Source: Sabellastarte sp. h YS-2021 (lineage: Eukaryota > Annelida > Polychaeta > Sabellida > Sabellidae). Taken from it: a stretch of DNA of 64,000 bases. Shown here piece by piece: positions 34,868 through 47,704 of the stretch (positions are counted from its first letter, which is position 1; each line of letters begins with the position of its first letter). The stretch spans positions 136,836,033-136,900,032 of the forward strand of contig OZ024931.1 of NCBI GenBank assembly GCA_964017235.1. The letters run 5' to 3'. Below the pieces are notes generated by a model. That model was not told the DNA's origin and made no database searches. It worked only from the letters and a program-made list of their open reading frames with translations. Position numbers and translations under genes: made by a program.

Positions 34868-36570
34868 AATCAGATTTGGTTCGTTTTTCATTGATAAAAT
34901 TAAAAAGATTCGAGACACCTTTAAATACACCCGATCTCAGGTTCTTCATCCAGACAAGGAGCCGCCGACTTTCTGTTCCTTTCAAGCTGTCACTGAGACT
35001 GAAGTCCTTAAGTTTATCAAGGAATCCCCTTCTAAAACTTGCTCCCTTGATCCATGCCCCACTCACATTGTGAAACAATGTATTGACATTCTTCTCCCTT
35101 CATTGACTAAACTAGTTAACTTGTCCCTCAAAAACGGCATTTTCCCTAATCCTTTCAAACAGGCTATTGTCACTCCCCTCCTCAAAAAGTCCACCCTTTC
35201 AAAAGAGGATTTGAAGAGCTACCGACCAGTGTCCGGTCTTAGCTTCTTGTCAAAATTGGTCGAGCGAATTGTGGCTGCCCAAATTAGATCTCATATGGAT
35301 TCTCATGATCTTGGTAATACTTTCCAGTCAGCCTACAAGGTGGGGCACTCGACAGAAACTGCCTTGTTGTGCATCAAAAATGAGATTCACTTATCTCTGT
35401 CCAAGGGCATGCCTACAGCACTAGTGCTACTCGACCTGTCTGCAGCATTTGATACTATCGATCATGACACACTCCTATCCTGTCTGTCGTCTAGATTTGG
35501 TTTTGCTGGATCGGCATTAAAATGGTTTAAATCCTATCTCCAGGATCATTTTCAGTCAGTCAAGATTGGTTCTAGTCTTTCGAATTTGTTCAAATTGAAG
35601 TTTGGAGTCCCCCAAGGTTCTGTCTTAGGTCCCCTTCTGTTTTCCCTCTACACAACACCTCTTGGTCAAGTCATCAGAAAATATACCGGAGTCCGTTACC
35701 ACTTCTATGCGGACGACACTCAGTTGTTCATTCACTTATCCCCTGATGATAGTCTCAAGTCTTTTGACCGTCTTAAATCATGTTTGAATGATATTCAGGT
35801 CTGGATGTCTAAAAACAAACTCAAGCTAAATCCTGATAAAACAGAATTTATAGTCTTCGGTGCGAAAGACAGACACAAATGGCTCAGTGACTCACTACCT
35901 GTCAATATCCTGGGTAATTGCCTCTCTCCCGCAGATGTTGTACGCAATCTGGGTGTTCTGTTTGATGCAAAGTTTTGTTTCACCAATCACGTAAATTCTG
36001 TTATCAAATCCTGCTTTATCAGCCTCAGGGACCTTCATCGTATCAGGAGGTTTCTTTCTGTGGATACATCAGTGGTGATTGCAAATGCTCTGGTCAGTAG
36101 TCGTTTGGATTATTGCAACTCTCTTTTTCGCAGTTTGTCATCCCGAAACACTACAAGGCTCCAATATGTTCAAAATGCACTTGCACGGTTTGTCACTGGT
36201 GCTTCAAAGTATACTCACATTACATCCACCCTTAGGACACTCCATTGGCTACCCGTTAGACAACGTATTATCTTCAAAACCCTAGTTTTGGTCTATAAGT
36301 ACCTCACCACTGGCCAGCCTAAGTATTTTGCACCATATCTCCCCTTGTACAAATCTGCCGTGAATACAAGACGTTCCAATCCCAAAAATTTGTTCCTTCT
36401 GGTTCCCTCTTATTGTCCTTCCATCCATAAATAAAAGGTCCATTTTAACAATAGTTTCTCATATGATGCCCCTAAGTTATGGAATGATCTTCCATATGAT
36501 ATACACAGCGCTCCAAATCTCTCCAGTTTCAAAAGTCGACTCAAAACCTGCCTATTTCAGAAATCATTCC
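34868..36570 (+). pseudogene. CR1-like reverse transcriptase, mostly intact
   Basis: The frame 35070-36434 gives 454 residues: PLLKKSTLSKEDLKSYRPV, SAYKVGHSTETALL, LVLLDLSAAFDTIDHD (catalytic Asp), FGVPQGSVLGPLLFSLYTTP, FYADDTQLF (YADD codons 35706-35717), KLKLNPDKTEFIVFG, VRNLGVLFDAKF and SSRLDYCNSLF. A stop at 36432-36434 cuts the last 45 residues; the frame continues (FSYDAPKLWNDLPYDIHS) to about 36570, so the stop looks like one late mutation. Upstream, one frameshift lies before 35070. It is the best-preserved CR1-like RT here. Confidence 0.92.
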
Positions 36571-36733
36571 CACCATAGCTTCTTACTACCGAACACCGGT
36601 CCGCCTCCCTGGCAACGACTCGGAACATGTCTAATGTCTCATGATTTATGCCTTACGGATTGGATGGTGTGCCTTAGAATCCGTTGATACGGAGATTAAG
36701 CACCTGGACAACTGATTGAATTGATTGATTGAT
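34868..36733 (+). mobile_element. CR1-like LINE inserted in a TIR arm
   Basis: The copy is 5'-truncated: coding begins mid-protein at about 34868 (RFFIDKIKKIRDTFKY-like) and ends in a GATT microsatellite tail at 36717-36740. The TIR sequence is interrupted after TTTTATTCGAATCA and resumes at TGTTGAAAATATATG, as the uninterrupted right arm shows. Confidence 0.87.
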
Positions 36734-37094
36734 TGATTGATGTTGAAAATATATGAAAATCATAATTTTATCATGGTAAGTAGTGCAACACCTGTGAATC
36801 AATTAATTAGCCTAATTTGCACTATATGAACCTTGGCTGTGCTGTGTGAGTTATTAATGGACTTTCACACTTTACATGAACACTATATATAGAAACCTGA
36901 ATTGATTTAGTATTGTACTATGTGAAATGAACATATTTGTCATAATATTGGTTCATACACATATATATTATATACATCATATACATATATCTGTAAAACT
37001 GGTTTATTAGTTTGAAGTGTACTGTAAAGGTAAGACTAGCTGTTTAGATCAGGAATAAATATAGGTAAAGAGAAGAAGAAATATACTGCAGAAG

Positions 37095-37320
37095 GCATGA
37101 AAAAGGCCAAAAGGATGGTACGGCCAGGAATATCAGTATATTGAGCTGCTAAAGTATTGGGAATATCAAAGGACACTTTAAAACAACATTTAGAGGGCCA
37201 AGCCCCAAATAGCAGACCAGGCCCTTCTACAGTTTTGTCCAAGAGAGATAAGGCCCAGCTAGTTTCTGTTGACAAATTTTTTGACAACAGTTGTAGATCT
37301 GCATCCCCAACTTTGTTGAG
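37095..37320 (+). pseudogene. psq-type helix-turn-helix remnant
   Basis: About 60 codons read KKAKRMVRPGISVY, a stop, AAKVLGISKDTLKQHLEG, then SRPGPSTVLSKRDKAQLV. This is the layout of the HTH_psq DNA-binding segment of pogo/Tigger-like transposases (helix, xxLGIxxxTLxxxL, RPGP, LSxxxExxLV). One internal stop and no DDE domain follow. It lies inside the long-TIR element, which supports that assignment. Confidence 0.65.
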
Positions 37321-38209
37321 GGAAACTGCAACAAGATTACTTAGTGAAAGGTTTAACATACATGTCAATGAATGTGATAAGGAATTACAGTCCTGGAAAT
37401 ACACATATTTGTATTATGGTACATTCTATTCCATGCTATGGTATATTCTTGTTCATTCAGAAATGTAGTCTTGGAAAAAGTCTTAAATGTCAGTAAGTTA
37501 CCAAGTGAAATCTTAAAAGTACTTTTGCTGGAGAGATAAGATGGAAGTGACGAATGTAGAAATAATAAAATACACTAAATATGCTGTCAACTGAACAACA
37601 AAAACTTATTTCTGCACAAACCATAAATATCCTATGATGACATATCTTACAGGTAAATTGACCTTTAAGCATAATTGTTACACTAGATTGACCCTTGCTA
37701 TATGAAGCCATACAAACCTTCATTAGGAGGTGATGACCTGCATTCACTCTACGAAACCATCTCCTGATGAAAGTGATCGTTGTGTATGTGACTGTAACTA
37801 CTTGATTTATAACTTGTATCAAATGCTATATTTTTAATATTGATGAATTAAATGTGATTGTACACTTTGTTTTCTTTATAAAGGCCCTTGAACAAGTGTT
37901 CACACATTGAAGAATCAAACCCCACTTGATTTTACCATTAAAAACTCATACAGCACAGCCAAGGTTCACATAGTGCAAATTAGGCTCATTAATTGATTCA
38001 CAAGTGTTGCACTACTTGCCATGATAACATTATGATTTTCATATATTTTCAACATAATGATTCAGATAAAACTTTAGCCCATAATAGCTAAGAGACATAC
38101 CTATCTAATGAGCTATTGGACGTTAAATTATGTTAAGCAAAAGTCAAGATATAGAGGTTTAAAGTTCAAAAAGTGTCAAAATATAGGATCATAATTGATT
38201 CTTTCTTCT

Positions 38210-38792
38210 ACCATATTAGTGCATGTTTTTCTACCTAAGCTAAGATGATGATGAAATTTTCACAGTGGCTCAAGGAACAGATGATTAAATATTTTGTGGT
38301 GATTTTGATCACCATCTGGATTCAGCATTTTTATTTTTTTAATCATTGTACTCACAAGAAAAACTGGAGTTGTTGGGCATTGGTGTGCGCCCTCCAAGTG
38401 CTTTTGATCTGTTGGTTTTGTCTGCTGTTTAATGTTCATTCTGATCAAGTCATTCTTTGTTTACTGTTTGGAATGGATGGATACTTACAAAGATTTTTTT
38501 TAATTTTCAAGACATGTTAAGTGTTTCAATAATTCCCGTTGGAATAAAATAAACACAGTTATGTTGATTCATGTTTATTTGCTTTCAAAGTTGATTTATG
38601 ACACTCCAAATTATAGAAAATTAGTATTACATATATTCAGTTAAAACGTCAATTCTAATCACATGTATTTAACAGTGTATAATATGAAATATAGTACAAA
38701 AAATAGCAATACATCTTCTCTTCATAAATGTTAAATTTTCGTTAGTGAAAACGGTAAATATAAAAAGAAAATGTAAATATTAAGAATATGTA
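38210..38792. other. Gene-free stretch
   Basis: AT-rich; nothing recognised. Confidence 0.55.
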
Positions 38793-39428
38793 ACGAAAGG
38801 TCTCAAGGCTTAGCCAAATCTCAGCTGAGATTTTTCTCAAATCTGAGATTTTTGTCTCAGCTGAGATTCTGCTCAAGTTGAGATTCACAAAAGGAATATT
38901 AGCTGAGGCCAAAATCTCAGACATATTTTGTGTCTGGACCAATCAAAGTTGATGTAACATTCTGTTGAGATCAGTGGAAGGCATACACATTTATATTTTA
39001 CAGCCGTACCACATGTACTCATATTTTATAATATTTTTTTACTATAATTGGTACTGGCATACAAACTAACTGATTGAAACAGCAAAAAACATTCATGTAA
39101 ATTTGTCATGTAAATGTGTTACTTTGTTTTCATACAAACTCTTAGAATATAATCATGTTTTTGTGTTAAAGTTATAAATATGTCATACTTGGCAATTGTC
39201 ATTTTGTTTTATGACTTTTTGTTACATATACTCCATTTTATGAAAATTTAAGTCACCCCCTTGGCAGTCTTAGAATTTAGACCAAATCTGAGCAAAATCG
39301 CAGCCTGAGGTCTTTTGTGAATCCCAGCTGAGCAAAAAGTCTCAAATCTGAGAAAAATTTGAGAAAAATCTAAGATTTGAGACAAAAATCTCAGATTTGA
39401 GACTTAAGACCTTTCGTGAATCTGGGCC
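38793..39428. mobile_element. MITE with TCTCAGATTTGAGA internal repeats
   Basis: The left side starts ACGAAAGGTCTCAAGGCTTA and the right side ends AAGACCTTTCGTGAATCTGGGCCC, inverted with respect to each other. Inside each end, short TCTCAGATTTGAGA/TCTCAGCTGAGA palindromes repeat. The outermost GGGCCCAGATTC is present only on the right, so the left tip is truncated. No coding capacity. Confidence 0.82.
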
Positions 39429-41125
39429 CTGGACACTTGCATTTGAAAATAAATATCACAAAAAATGGCTTTTTCAAGCCAGCATTTTAATGTTTTTATG
39501 GTTTGACACTTTTATTCAATGACCATATTAGAAGTAATATTACATTTCTATTACAACATTATGACAAGGTTGTCATAACACTAGCTGGATGTTATTGACA
39601 TTTTATCTGTTGTCACATGTGAATTAACACATGTATAAATGTAAATTATGTAAACATCACATCAGAACATGTTTTCGAGGGAGAAACATAACCATAAAGA
39701 ATTGAAATATTAAGGAAGTCTCAAATGTTTTTGTATTTCACTCTGAAATGCTGTAGCACTCGGATGAACAGCTAGATTGGCATAACACGGGTGCAACAAA
39801 CAAATGTTTATAAACATACAGGAACTATAACCAATGTACATGTACCGGTTTGTAGTTTCAAAGAATTAACATATCTCAAAAGTGTATTTTATCATGCAGA
39901 TAGTATCATTTTTGACAATATTACATTATTAATATTATTATTATTATTATTTATTATCATTGTTACATACAGCAGTCACATACAGCACAATGTAATACAC
40001 AGGAAATAGAAAAAATTATTATTGAGTCCTCTAATGGCCTTAAATGTCCTTACTTTAACAAAAGCACAATAACAGATAGAGGTTATTGCATTAAACATTG
40101 CAATTGCTGCCGTTGTAACTTAATACAATCAATATAAAGTGGCAATTGTTTTGCCTTCAACAACATTGCTTGAATATTTAACATCACAAAGTTATGTTTT
40201 GGGGTACGTTTATTTCTCTTTGCTCACGATTACTCTAAAGTAAAGAACAGATCTTTACCATTTTTATATGGGTAGAGCTGATTGATTACATTTTGGGTAA
40301 GATCCATTTGAAAAAAAATAAGACGAATGAAAATAATGGAATAAAATGTCAATACTGCAGGGATGCAAAGCCAATGAAAAAAATTAATCAAAAGACAAAT
40401 TTCATAAGGGTGATTAAAATGTCAGAATTTGTAAGAATGTTTGAAAGTCCCCCGCAGTTGTATTACAGCAGTTGCTAATCTAACAGTACACAAAGCTTTT
40501 ATAAAAACCTCTCCATTCTAGCTTACAAAGACTCATCATTTTGATATGACTAAACAAACATACAAATGAAAATAGGACAGGTTATGTCAAGCTTAATAGT
40601 TCCATGGATTTTTTTAATGAAGCTTAGACAAAAGTCAAATTTTGGTTGCAAAAATGCTCAAAATGTTACTGCTTAATTAAGCATATACTTTGTCTTTATA
40701 AGTTAAGCCAACTTATAATCACAAAGCCACAATGTAATTCTTAGTTAATGTGAATCTTATCTTATCTCAAAAGGTTATAATCTGTTTGTTATGGGGAAAA
40801 CGACAATTCCGAGAAACTCTGATAATTACAGGGTTAGAAAAGTTGATCCAATATATAAGATAAAATGTTATCAATACCAACATATTCCCAAATACCAAGC
40901 ATGATTAATGGGTTAAGTTTGTTGAGTTTTATAATTAAACTACTTGAATATTAAACAGAGGATTCATCTGTGACGCTAGATTCCAATGTCACCATGTATC
41001 TAATATGTCTTCATCAAAAGACAGACTCTAAGGAGCAATAACCACAAAACAAGTCCAAAAATTCATAGACCAGAGACATAAGGGGGTGGGAGTCTGCACC
41101 ACAGAGAGAGTTGGAAAAATAAAAT
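39429..41125. other. Gene-free AT-rich stretch
   Basis: It contains an ATT-type microsatellite at about 39925-39955. No supportable gene. Confidence 0.55.
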
Positions 41126-41570
41126 GAACCTAGAGTGGGTAGACATTTGTGAAGAGAAAAGCTTTCAGTTTTTTCCTAAACGATAGAAGAGATGTGGCAG
41201 AGTGGATATCATTCAGCAACACATTCCATGCCTTGGGAGCATAATGGGCAAAACTAAAGCCAGATTCCTTTGTTGACTTATGAACAGATGGAATAATCTG
41301 TAGCACAAGTTCACCCCCCATCTGGCTACTCCTGTAGCATTATATAAACTTTTTCCGGGATTTAAAGCTCTGAAATATTTAGGATAACCAATATGGAGGA
41401 ACTTATAGACTATTGTAGCTGTTTTAAAAACTGACTGTTTTTGAACATGGAACCAGTGGAACCTTTAAGTACCAGTGATATATGTGAATATCTGGTTGTG
41501 GTGGTCCTAGCTTATTTCTTTTAGACAGTTTGGAGATTCCTAACATTTAAAAATGATATCAAGACGCCTT
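41126..41570 (-). pseudogene. CR1-like LINE 3' fragment
   Basis: 41130-41321 encodes FSFAHYAPKAWNVLLNDIHSATSLLSFRKKLKAFLF, the C-terminal end of the same kind of protein as the 16.6-19.4 kb element (FAFNAPKTWNELPHDVCSA). Upstream remnants to about 41570 are heavily frame-broken. Nothing of the RT core remains. Confidence 0.75.
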
Positions 41571-44500
41571 ATACACTGAATTACTGATGTATTTCATGTC
41601 TATCAGTGTTCAACATTAAAGAAGGTAGCACTGCCCCTCAGGTGTTGGTTTCAATTCCTGACCTGCAGCGGATGAGAAACTTGCTGGTGTCAAATAAATT
41701 TCGGTGCATTATCTTGAACAAGTAGAATACTCTGATAACCTGGATAAGATAACCCCATTTTCAATGAATATCTAGCCAATAGTATTTGTGTAATCCAGCT
41801 AACAAGCAAACAAATATACAAACAGACAAACTGACATGAATTTAATATTTCCTTAGCTGAGGTAATAAATCAATGTATTAATGCTAAAGTAGATATATAA
41901 CATACACAAATATAATGTGACATCTTTGGTATAGACTGTTTGCAACTAATTCACACTAATTTTATTTTACTCAACACTTCTAAGACGAGTCTGTTTAAAA
42001 CAGAGGAACAACCACTGGTTTGATCTTGCCAAATCTTACAGTGGTGGAGAGGACTGGTTTTTAATTCCACATTTGTATGGGAGGCCAGTCATCCTGGCCA
42101 GCCATTTTGTACAAGGTCAGTACAATGTTGCCACCAGGATGATCCATCTAAAAATACAATTAATAAAGTGAAAGAAATTTCCTCTTCTTAAGAGCAACAT
42201 TTTTTTATGTTTATGTGAAATCACCATAATGGTAATTGGAGCAACGACACTCGATACCTTCTGCAAGGTTGCTGGGTGTGGTGGGGGGTATTTGCCATAA
42301 AATATTGATGAACACAATGCAACCTGCTATTGTAATTGCTACAAGAATACTGAATTCTGTAAAAAAATGCGTAATATCATCATCATAGCACTGATGATAT
42401 TTATCACAGAAAGACAAAGTAGACTTAAACCCCAAATGAATTAAAGGTCATATGTTACCCCTACATATTTGTCTATGAAAGGATGTTGTGGCATTTTGAG
42501 GACATTTGTGAAAGCTGCTATTTGCAGAGTAGTTTGTAAATTGTCACATTACAATCAACTGTTGGTCTTCAAATTTAATTTCCATTGTTTAGAATATAAA
42601 TATTTTAGGGCTTCATCCCCCCCTCCCCCCGGTCTCTTGGAAGTGCTCAGTAATGTTTTTGTTGTACAGCCTTTGGAGTGGAATTGTTGAGAAAGCTGAA
42701 ACATATTTAGCCACTCCGCCAGTAATCTAATCTAACAAGATTTTATAGTGTTAAATCTCTGTACAAACATTTTCTTACACACAAAAAATTTTTTTTTTTC
42801 ATAAATATCCTTCTTAAGCCATGACTGGATGAAAACAAGATCTGTACGTTATCCCCTGAGAGTGGGGTCACTTCAGTTTGTTCTAAGGTCTTGAATAAAG
42901 AGCCTATACAGCATAGCTCACTCCATCAATGTCTTTATTACTTTGTATCTTGTTTCAATAACATATTCAGCAATATACACAATATTTTTCTTAAAAAGAA
43001 ACAGAAATGAAAAAAAAACTTGGGATAAAATCTATTTGATTCTATTCATTTATAAATTGTTGGGTAAGCTATGTCAAAGGCCAAATTAGTTTGATTTTTT
43101 TTAAATTTTTACATTGCAACTTACTGCTACCTCAATTTGACTAACAGAAAAGGGGATGCTGGAAATTGTTTGTAAAGTTTGCGATATTCAAGTCTTAAGT
43201 GTTCATACACTTGAGTTTTAGTTTCTCCAAAGTAGATGAGACGACTCTATGTAATTTCTGCTATTTACTTGTTTAGAAAATAATAATTAAATATGAAATA
43301 AAAGTGATTGGTCTACTGCTACTGCAAAAGGAACTATTTTACATGACACTAAAGTATTCAACTGATTCAGAAACCCTGGGAAATAACACCATTCTTCAAG
43401 ATGTAGTTGTTGCCATGCCTACATAGATCAGTTATCAACAATGATGAACAATGATAGAAATTATTTATGATAAAGGAACCGTGTGCTGTGTTTCACTGGG
43501 GTTTTTCCTTATCTTTTTGATGCATAGAATGGCTGTTATAATGTTTCCCAATTTTCCTGTCGAAGTTGCAGTGATGGAAATTGCTTTCAATATGCAGTAT
43601 TCGTGACCAAATTAATCAAAGTCTAAAACAAAAGTAACAACATTTCTCCAGTGGAAAATTTTAATTTTAACAAAGCTTGTGGCTTTTATATTAAAGCCAA
43701 TACCATTGTGATGTCAATTGCTGTCAAACTGTCTGTACTATATTTTCATTTGTCACTATTTTCTGTTATTAAAATGCAAAGGCTGATACTGACATTTTTG
43801 TAACTTGGTATTGCTTGTAATGAAGTCTCATGGGGTCTAGGAATGATATGCTTGCTACAAAAGATTGCCATATTTTCGGATTCTATTTGTAAGAATATGG
43901 CCTGTGTCTCTGCTTTGCCAAGCCTTGTACGTGAACTGTGTGTTAACCAGCACAACAAAAACTACGAGCAAGAAAACTACTTATGTTTGCATAAATATGC
44001 AGGGTTTATAGGCTGTCATTGTAGGACATTGCAGTAACATATGAGTTTGACTTCCCACACTTTGTTCAGTTGTTATTTATGATTATAAATATGAGAAGCT
44101 TTATGATACTGAGTCATAGAAAAAGTGTTATATGCAAAAATATTATGTTAGGTATTGTAGGTGTCTACTCACCTGTTTGGTACATTTCAGTTTATCAATT
44201 AAACGGTGGAGAGTCAATTCTTCTTCCAGAACACCATTTACCTTTACCGCCAGTTTCTCAGGCCTGTTCAACAAAAAGCCTTTTAAAACAATTTTAACTG
44301 AATTGTTGTTTTACATCCTTTCAATGGCTAAGTTCACACTAGGACAACCCTCTAAGTATGCTGTATATTGTCACCAGATGGATTTCCACCTGTGACCATA
44401 GAGATGAGAGTGATCAAGTGACAAACTTAATAATTCAGATGGTTAGTATATTTAAGAAGGTGCTTCATTGGATGGGTTACACTTTAGTTCATTGTTTGAA

Positions 44501-44639
44501 ATTTAGATACCACTTATTGAATAAATTGCCAAGGAGAAGAAACTCAGTTCAGTGTTGGACTTTAATCATCAGACTGGAAATTTCCATGTGGCGTTCAGTT
44601 TAGAAATTCAATCAGAATACAGAGGGAGTACATTTATTT
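41571..44639. other. Gene-free AT-rich stretch
   Basis: ORFs are short and without family features. A B-box-like GTTTCAATTCC at about 41650 hints at an old SINE but is not enough to call. A C-run occurs at 42618-42630. Confidence 0.5.
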
Positions 44640-44865
44640 ATTTATTTAGGGTTTTATGTCACTTTCACCACAAAACAAGTCATATCATGGCAGGTAGTTT
44701 TGTGGGCTGAGGAAACATACAGTTGGTCAAGGTTCTGTACTGTAAACTGCCAACCCTCAGTAATCAACTACCAACTTTCCAACATAAGGTCTGGTGTTTG
44801 AACCGCCAACCTCAGAGGTGGGAGGCGAGTGTGTTACCATTGCGCCACCATGGACCCTCAGAGGA
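44640..44865 (-). repeat. tRNA-derived SINE
   Basis: On the - strand GGTCCATGGTGGCGCAATGG, then a CTCGCCTCCCACCTCTGAGG block, then GGCGGTTCAAACACC give A-box and B-box-like elements at tRNA spacing. The downstream body (GTTGGAAAGTTGGTAGTTG, TTTACAGTACAGAACCTTGA) is shared with 53655-53815, and the 3' end is a (TAAA)n-type tail at 44636-44650. It would be mobilised by a LINE. Confidence 0.75.
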
Positions 44866-45039
44866 AGTACAATAGAAAAACTTCCCACATTACACACATG
44901 AAAAAAAAATCACGAATAATAATATCTAAAGTGATAAACTGTCATGTAGGAAGCTTTCTTATTGTACTTCCTCTTTATGATTTGTGTATTTATAACATTG
45001 CACACCAATCAGACAATATGCTGTCCTGAAAACCAGCGG

Positions 45040-45140
45040 ACACCAGTAAGCAAAAACCAATTTAGGTTTGGCCAGGAATTGAACCCAGGGTGTGATAAGT
45101 GGTGGGCGAGTGTGTTACCCACTACACCACTGTGACACTA
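45040..45140 (-). repeat. tRNA-like SINE head, second type
   Basis: On the - strand AGTGGTGTAGTGGGTAACAC followed by a GGGTTCAATTCCTGG block gives A and B boxes. The tail towards 44990 is not recognisable. Related in the head to 44640-44865. Confidence 0.55.
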
Positions 45141-46305
45141 TTTTCATATTAATACATTACAATTGTTGATATTTTTATTAGATTCTTTCATCATTTCAAA
45201 TAAAGTATTTACAATGTTAAATATTTATGATATTCTCGTAAAGGAATTCTATTCTGCAAGCTTGACCTACTTCAAGCAAATGCCTAATTCACACACGATA
45301 CTTTAATAATAATTGATGTCTTAATTTTGATTCCAATGTAAATCATTTTTACTTATTTACTTTTATTAACTTCATTACACTTTGATATGAGACTATGGAA
45401 TGTTTGATTAGTAAATAATAACTCTAATACTAATATCTGCAATACCATAGTGCAAACAATGTACTCACAGACTTCCTGGAATTAATACTTCTATATTGTG
45501 ACTTCCATCAAGGACTTTAAAACGTAAACGAATCACAACTTTCGTCTGACCCAGAGAATCAATCTGCCCTGAATAATAATAATAATATACAACTTCACTT
45601 GTTTTTTTTTAAAAATAAGGACATTTAAAACTGCTGTCTGAATGACAATTAAAGGTATATTTATTGAAGCATACACACATTTCGTCATCCGTTTTACAAA
45701 ATACATGTTGTTATATCCACACATATGTTGCAATTTCCATAAAATGTACGTAATTTGTCAATATAAAAAAAGGCTTCAAATATGGACATAAATTCCATTT
45801 GTGGATTTTACATCTGTTTCAACAGATGGAAGACATGTCAGGGCAGATTTTATGAGTTGTATTCAAAGCCACGATCACAGAGACGTGAGTCAAGTGAGTA
45901 AATTCCTCACTTTTAACCCCTGAATCAGTGCGGCAAAACCATAAAGAAAGCCATTTTAAATAATACATACACTGGCAAAAATATACCAGAAATAAATATT
46001 AATACTTGCCCATAAAAATGTCTTATTCAATAAATACACTGAATTAAAATAGTTGGTGTTTTATTATAAAACAAAATAAATAAAATAAATAGAATGAAAT
46101 AAATATAAATCAAACAGGAGCGAAATTATGTGTATGCAGACATTTTACTTGCGTTAAATATAGTATGGAATTGAACCAAATGCACATTTTTATTGTCTTC
46201 AATATACAAAATAAATTTAGGTTAAACATGCACAAATTTTCACAGGACAAAAATCCATTTTTAAAATAAAATGGTTGATATGATTGTACTTAATTGTTGA
46301 AAATA
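45141..46305. other. Gene-free AT-rich stretch
   Basis: No supportable gene or clear repeat. Confidence 0.55.
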
Positions 46306-47150
46306 AATTGCATCAGTACAGGAAATTAAGTAGCATACTTGATCTTTTATTTTCAATTTATAATAAGTAATTGTATCAGCAACACAATACACGCATTGTA
46401 CTTACAGCCAATGTATTCATTTCTGTTTTGTTCTGCCATTTTGAATTAATATTGATGAACTGTGTTTCCTTGATATTCTTGCATCTACTAATAGTTATTT
46501 CAGTTATTATTACTTGTTTTCTAAAGGCAATGAAATTGACAACTACTTATTTTGCAAATCCAGATAAAGCAATCCCAACATTCAAAACGTATTGTTTTGA
46601 ATCCTTGTGAAAAACCCAAACAAATTACCAGCTGACAGCTATAAGGAGTTAAGAACGAGTTAATCAATGGTCGTGCATCGATTATATTGATAATTAATGA
46701 TAATAAATGAAGCATGATGATAGCAGATAAATTGCATCAGTACAGGAAATTAAGTAGCATACTTGATCTTTTATTTTCAATTTATAATAAGTAATTGTAT
46801 CAGCAACACAATACACACATTGTACTTACAGCCAGCGTATTTATTTCTGTTTTGTTCTGCCATTTTGAATTAATATTGATGAACTGCGTATCCTTGATAT
46901 TCTTGCATCTACTAATAGTTATTTCAGTTATTATTACTTGTTTTCTAAAGTCAATGAAATTGACAACTACTTTTTTTGCAAATCCAGATAAAGCAATCGC
47001 AACATTCAGAACGTATTGTTTTGAATCCTTGTGAAAAACCCAGACAAATTACCAGCTGACAGCTATAAGTAGTTAAGAACAGTTAATCAATGGTCGTGTA
47101 TCAATTATATTGATAATTAATGATAATTAATGAAGCATGATGATAGCAGA
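46306..47150 (+). repeat. Two-copy tandem duplication, about 425-bp unit
   Basis: CAGTACAGGAAATTAAGTAG opens both copies (46314 and 46738) and near-identical sequence follows to about 46735 and 47150. Similar 79-residue ORFs in both copies, rich in hydrophobic residues, have no family match or start context that I trust. Confidence 0.88.
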
Positions 47151-47704
47151 TAAGTACATAATGGTAATGTAGTTGAAAAAACCCTGCACATGTATAAACA
47201 TGATTTAGTTCAAAGGAAATGTAGTCTAGATTTTCTTTATTTTTTTACTACATTTCCAAAATCTTACAATATGAAATGTTTCTCAACTACAATTTTTTTT
47301 CATCTAGATATTGTAGATACATATAATTTACATATACATTTTTTTTTATTCAACTACAATTCCAATATCCTACAATATGAAACAAGAGAATGACACATCA
47401 TCACTCTTATTTTCCAGTCATGGTAAAGACATGTCAGATATAATTTATGCATATATCAGGTCACAAATGACAAATTTTACGAGAGTTTTTTTCCTGTTCA
47501 AAATTTCCAACTATGATGTGCTTACCTTGCGGTACAAAATTCTGTTTTTGGAATTTTCTTCGAGAGAAAAAAAGCGAGGAAAATATTGCCTCATATAAGT
47601 TATATGTAGAATACATAATCAATAAACTTTTGCTGAATAATCATAAAAATATATATATATATATAAGTTAGTCTTAATAATACAAAATATAATGAACAAT
47701 CAAC
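47151..47704. other. Upstream region of the BIR gene
   Basis: AT-rich with imperfect repeats of TACAATATGAAA (47270, 47370) and an (AT)n run at 47650-47665 that could serve as a TATA-like region about 45 bp before the ATG at 47705. No other gene. Confidence 0.45.

Larger units (their letters stand above)
34722..38209. mobile_element. Long-TIR transposon (pogo/psq-like), non-autonomous
   Basis: 34722-34867 plus 36733-36880 is the reverse complement of 37925-38209 with few mismatches (GAAGAAAGAATCAATTATGA at the outer end), giving inverted arms of about 290 bp once the inserted LINE is ignored. The interior (36880-37925) includes a decayed psq-type helix-turn-helix. The DDE domain is missing, so the element is a deletion derivative. 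Confidence 0.75.

Noticed and set aside
44640-45140. True tRNA genes
   Set aside because: A and B boxes are present but cloverleaf stems are poor and the sequences run into SINE-type bodies.
46371-47034. Duplicated 79-residue hydrophobic ORFs as paralogous genes
   Set aside because: They are explained by a recent tandem duplication of AT-rich DNA; no family features.
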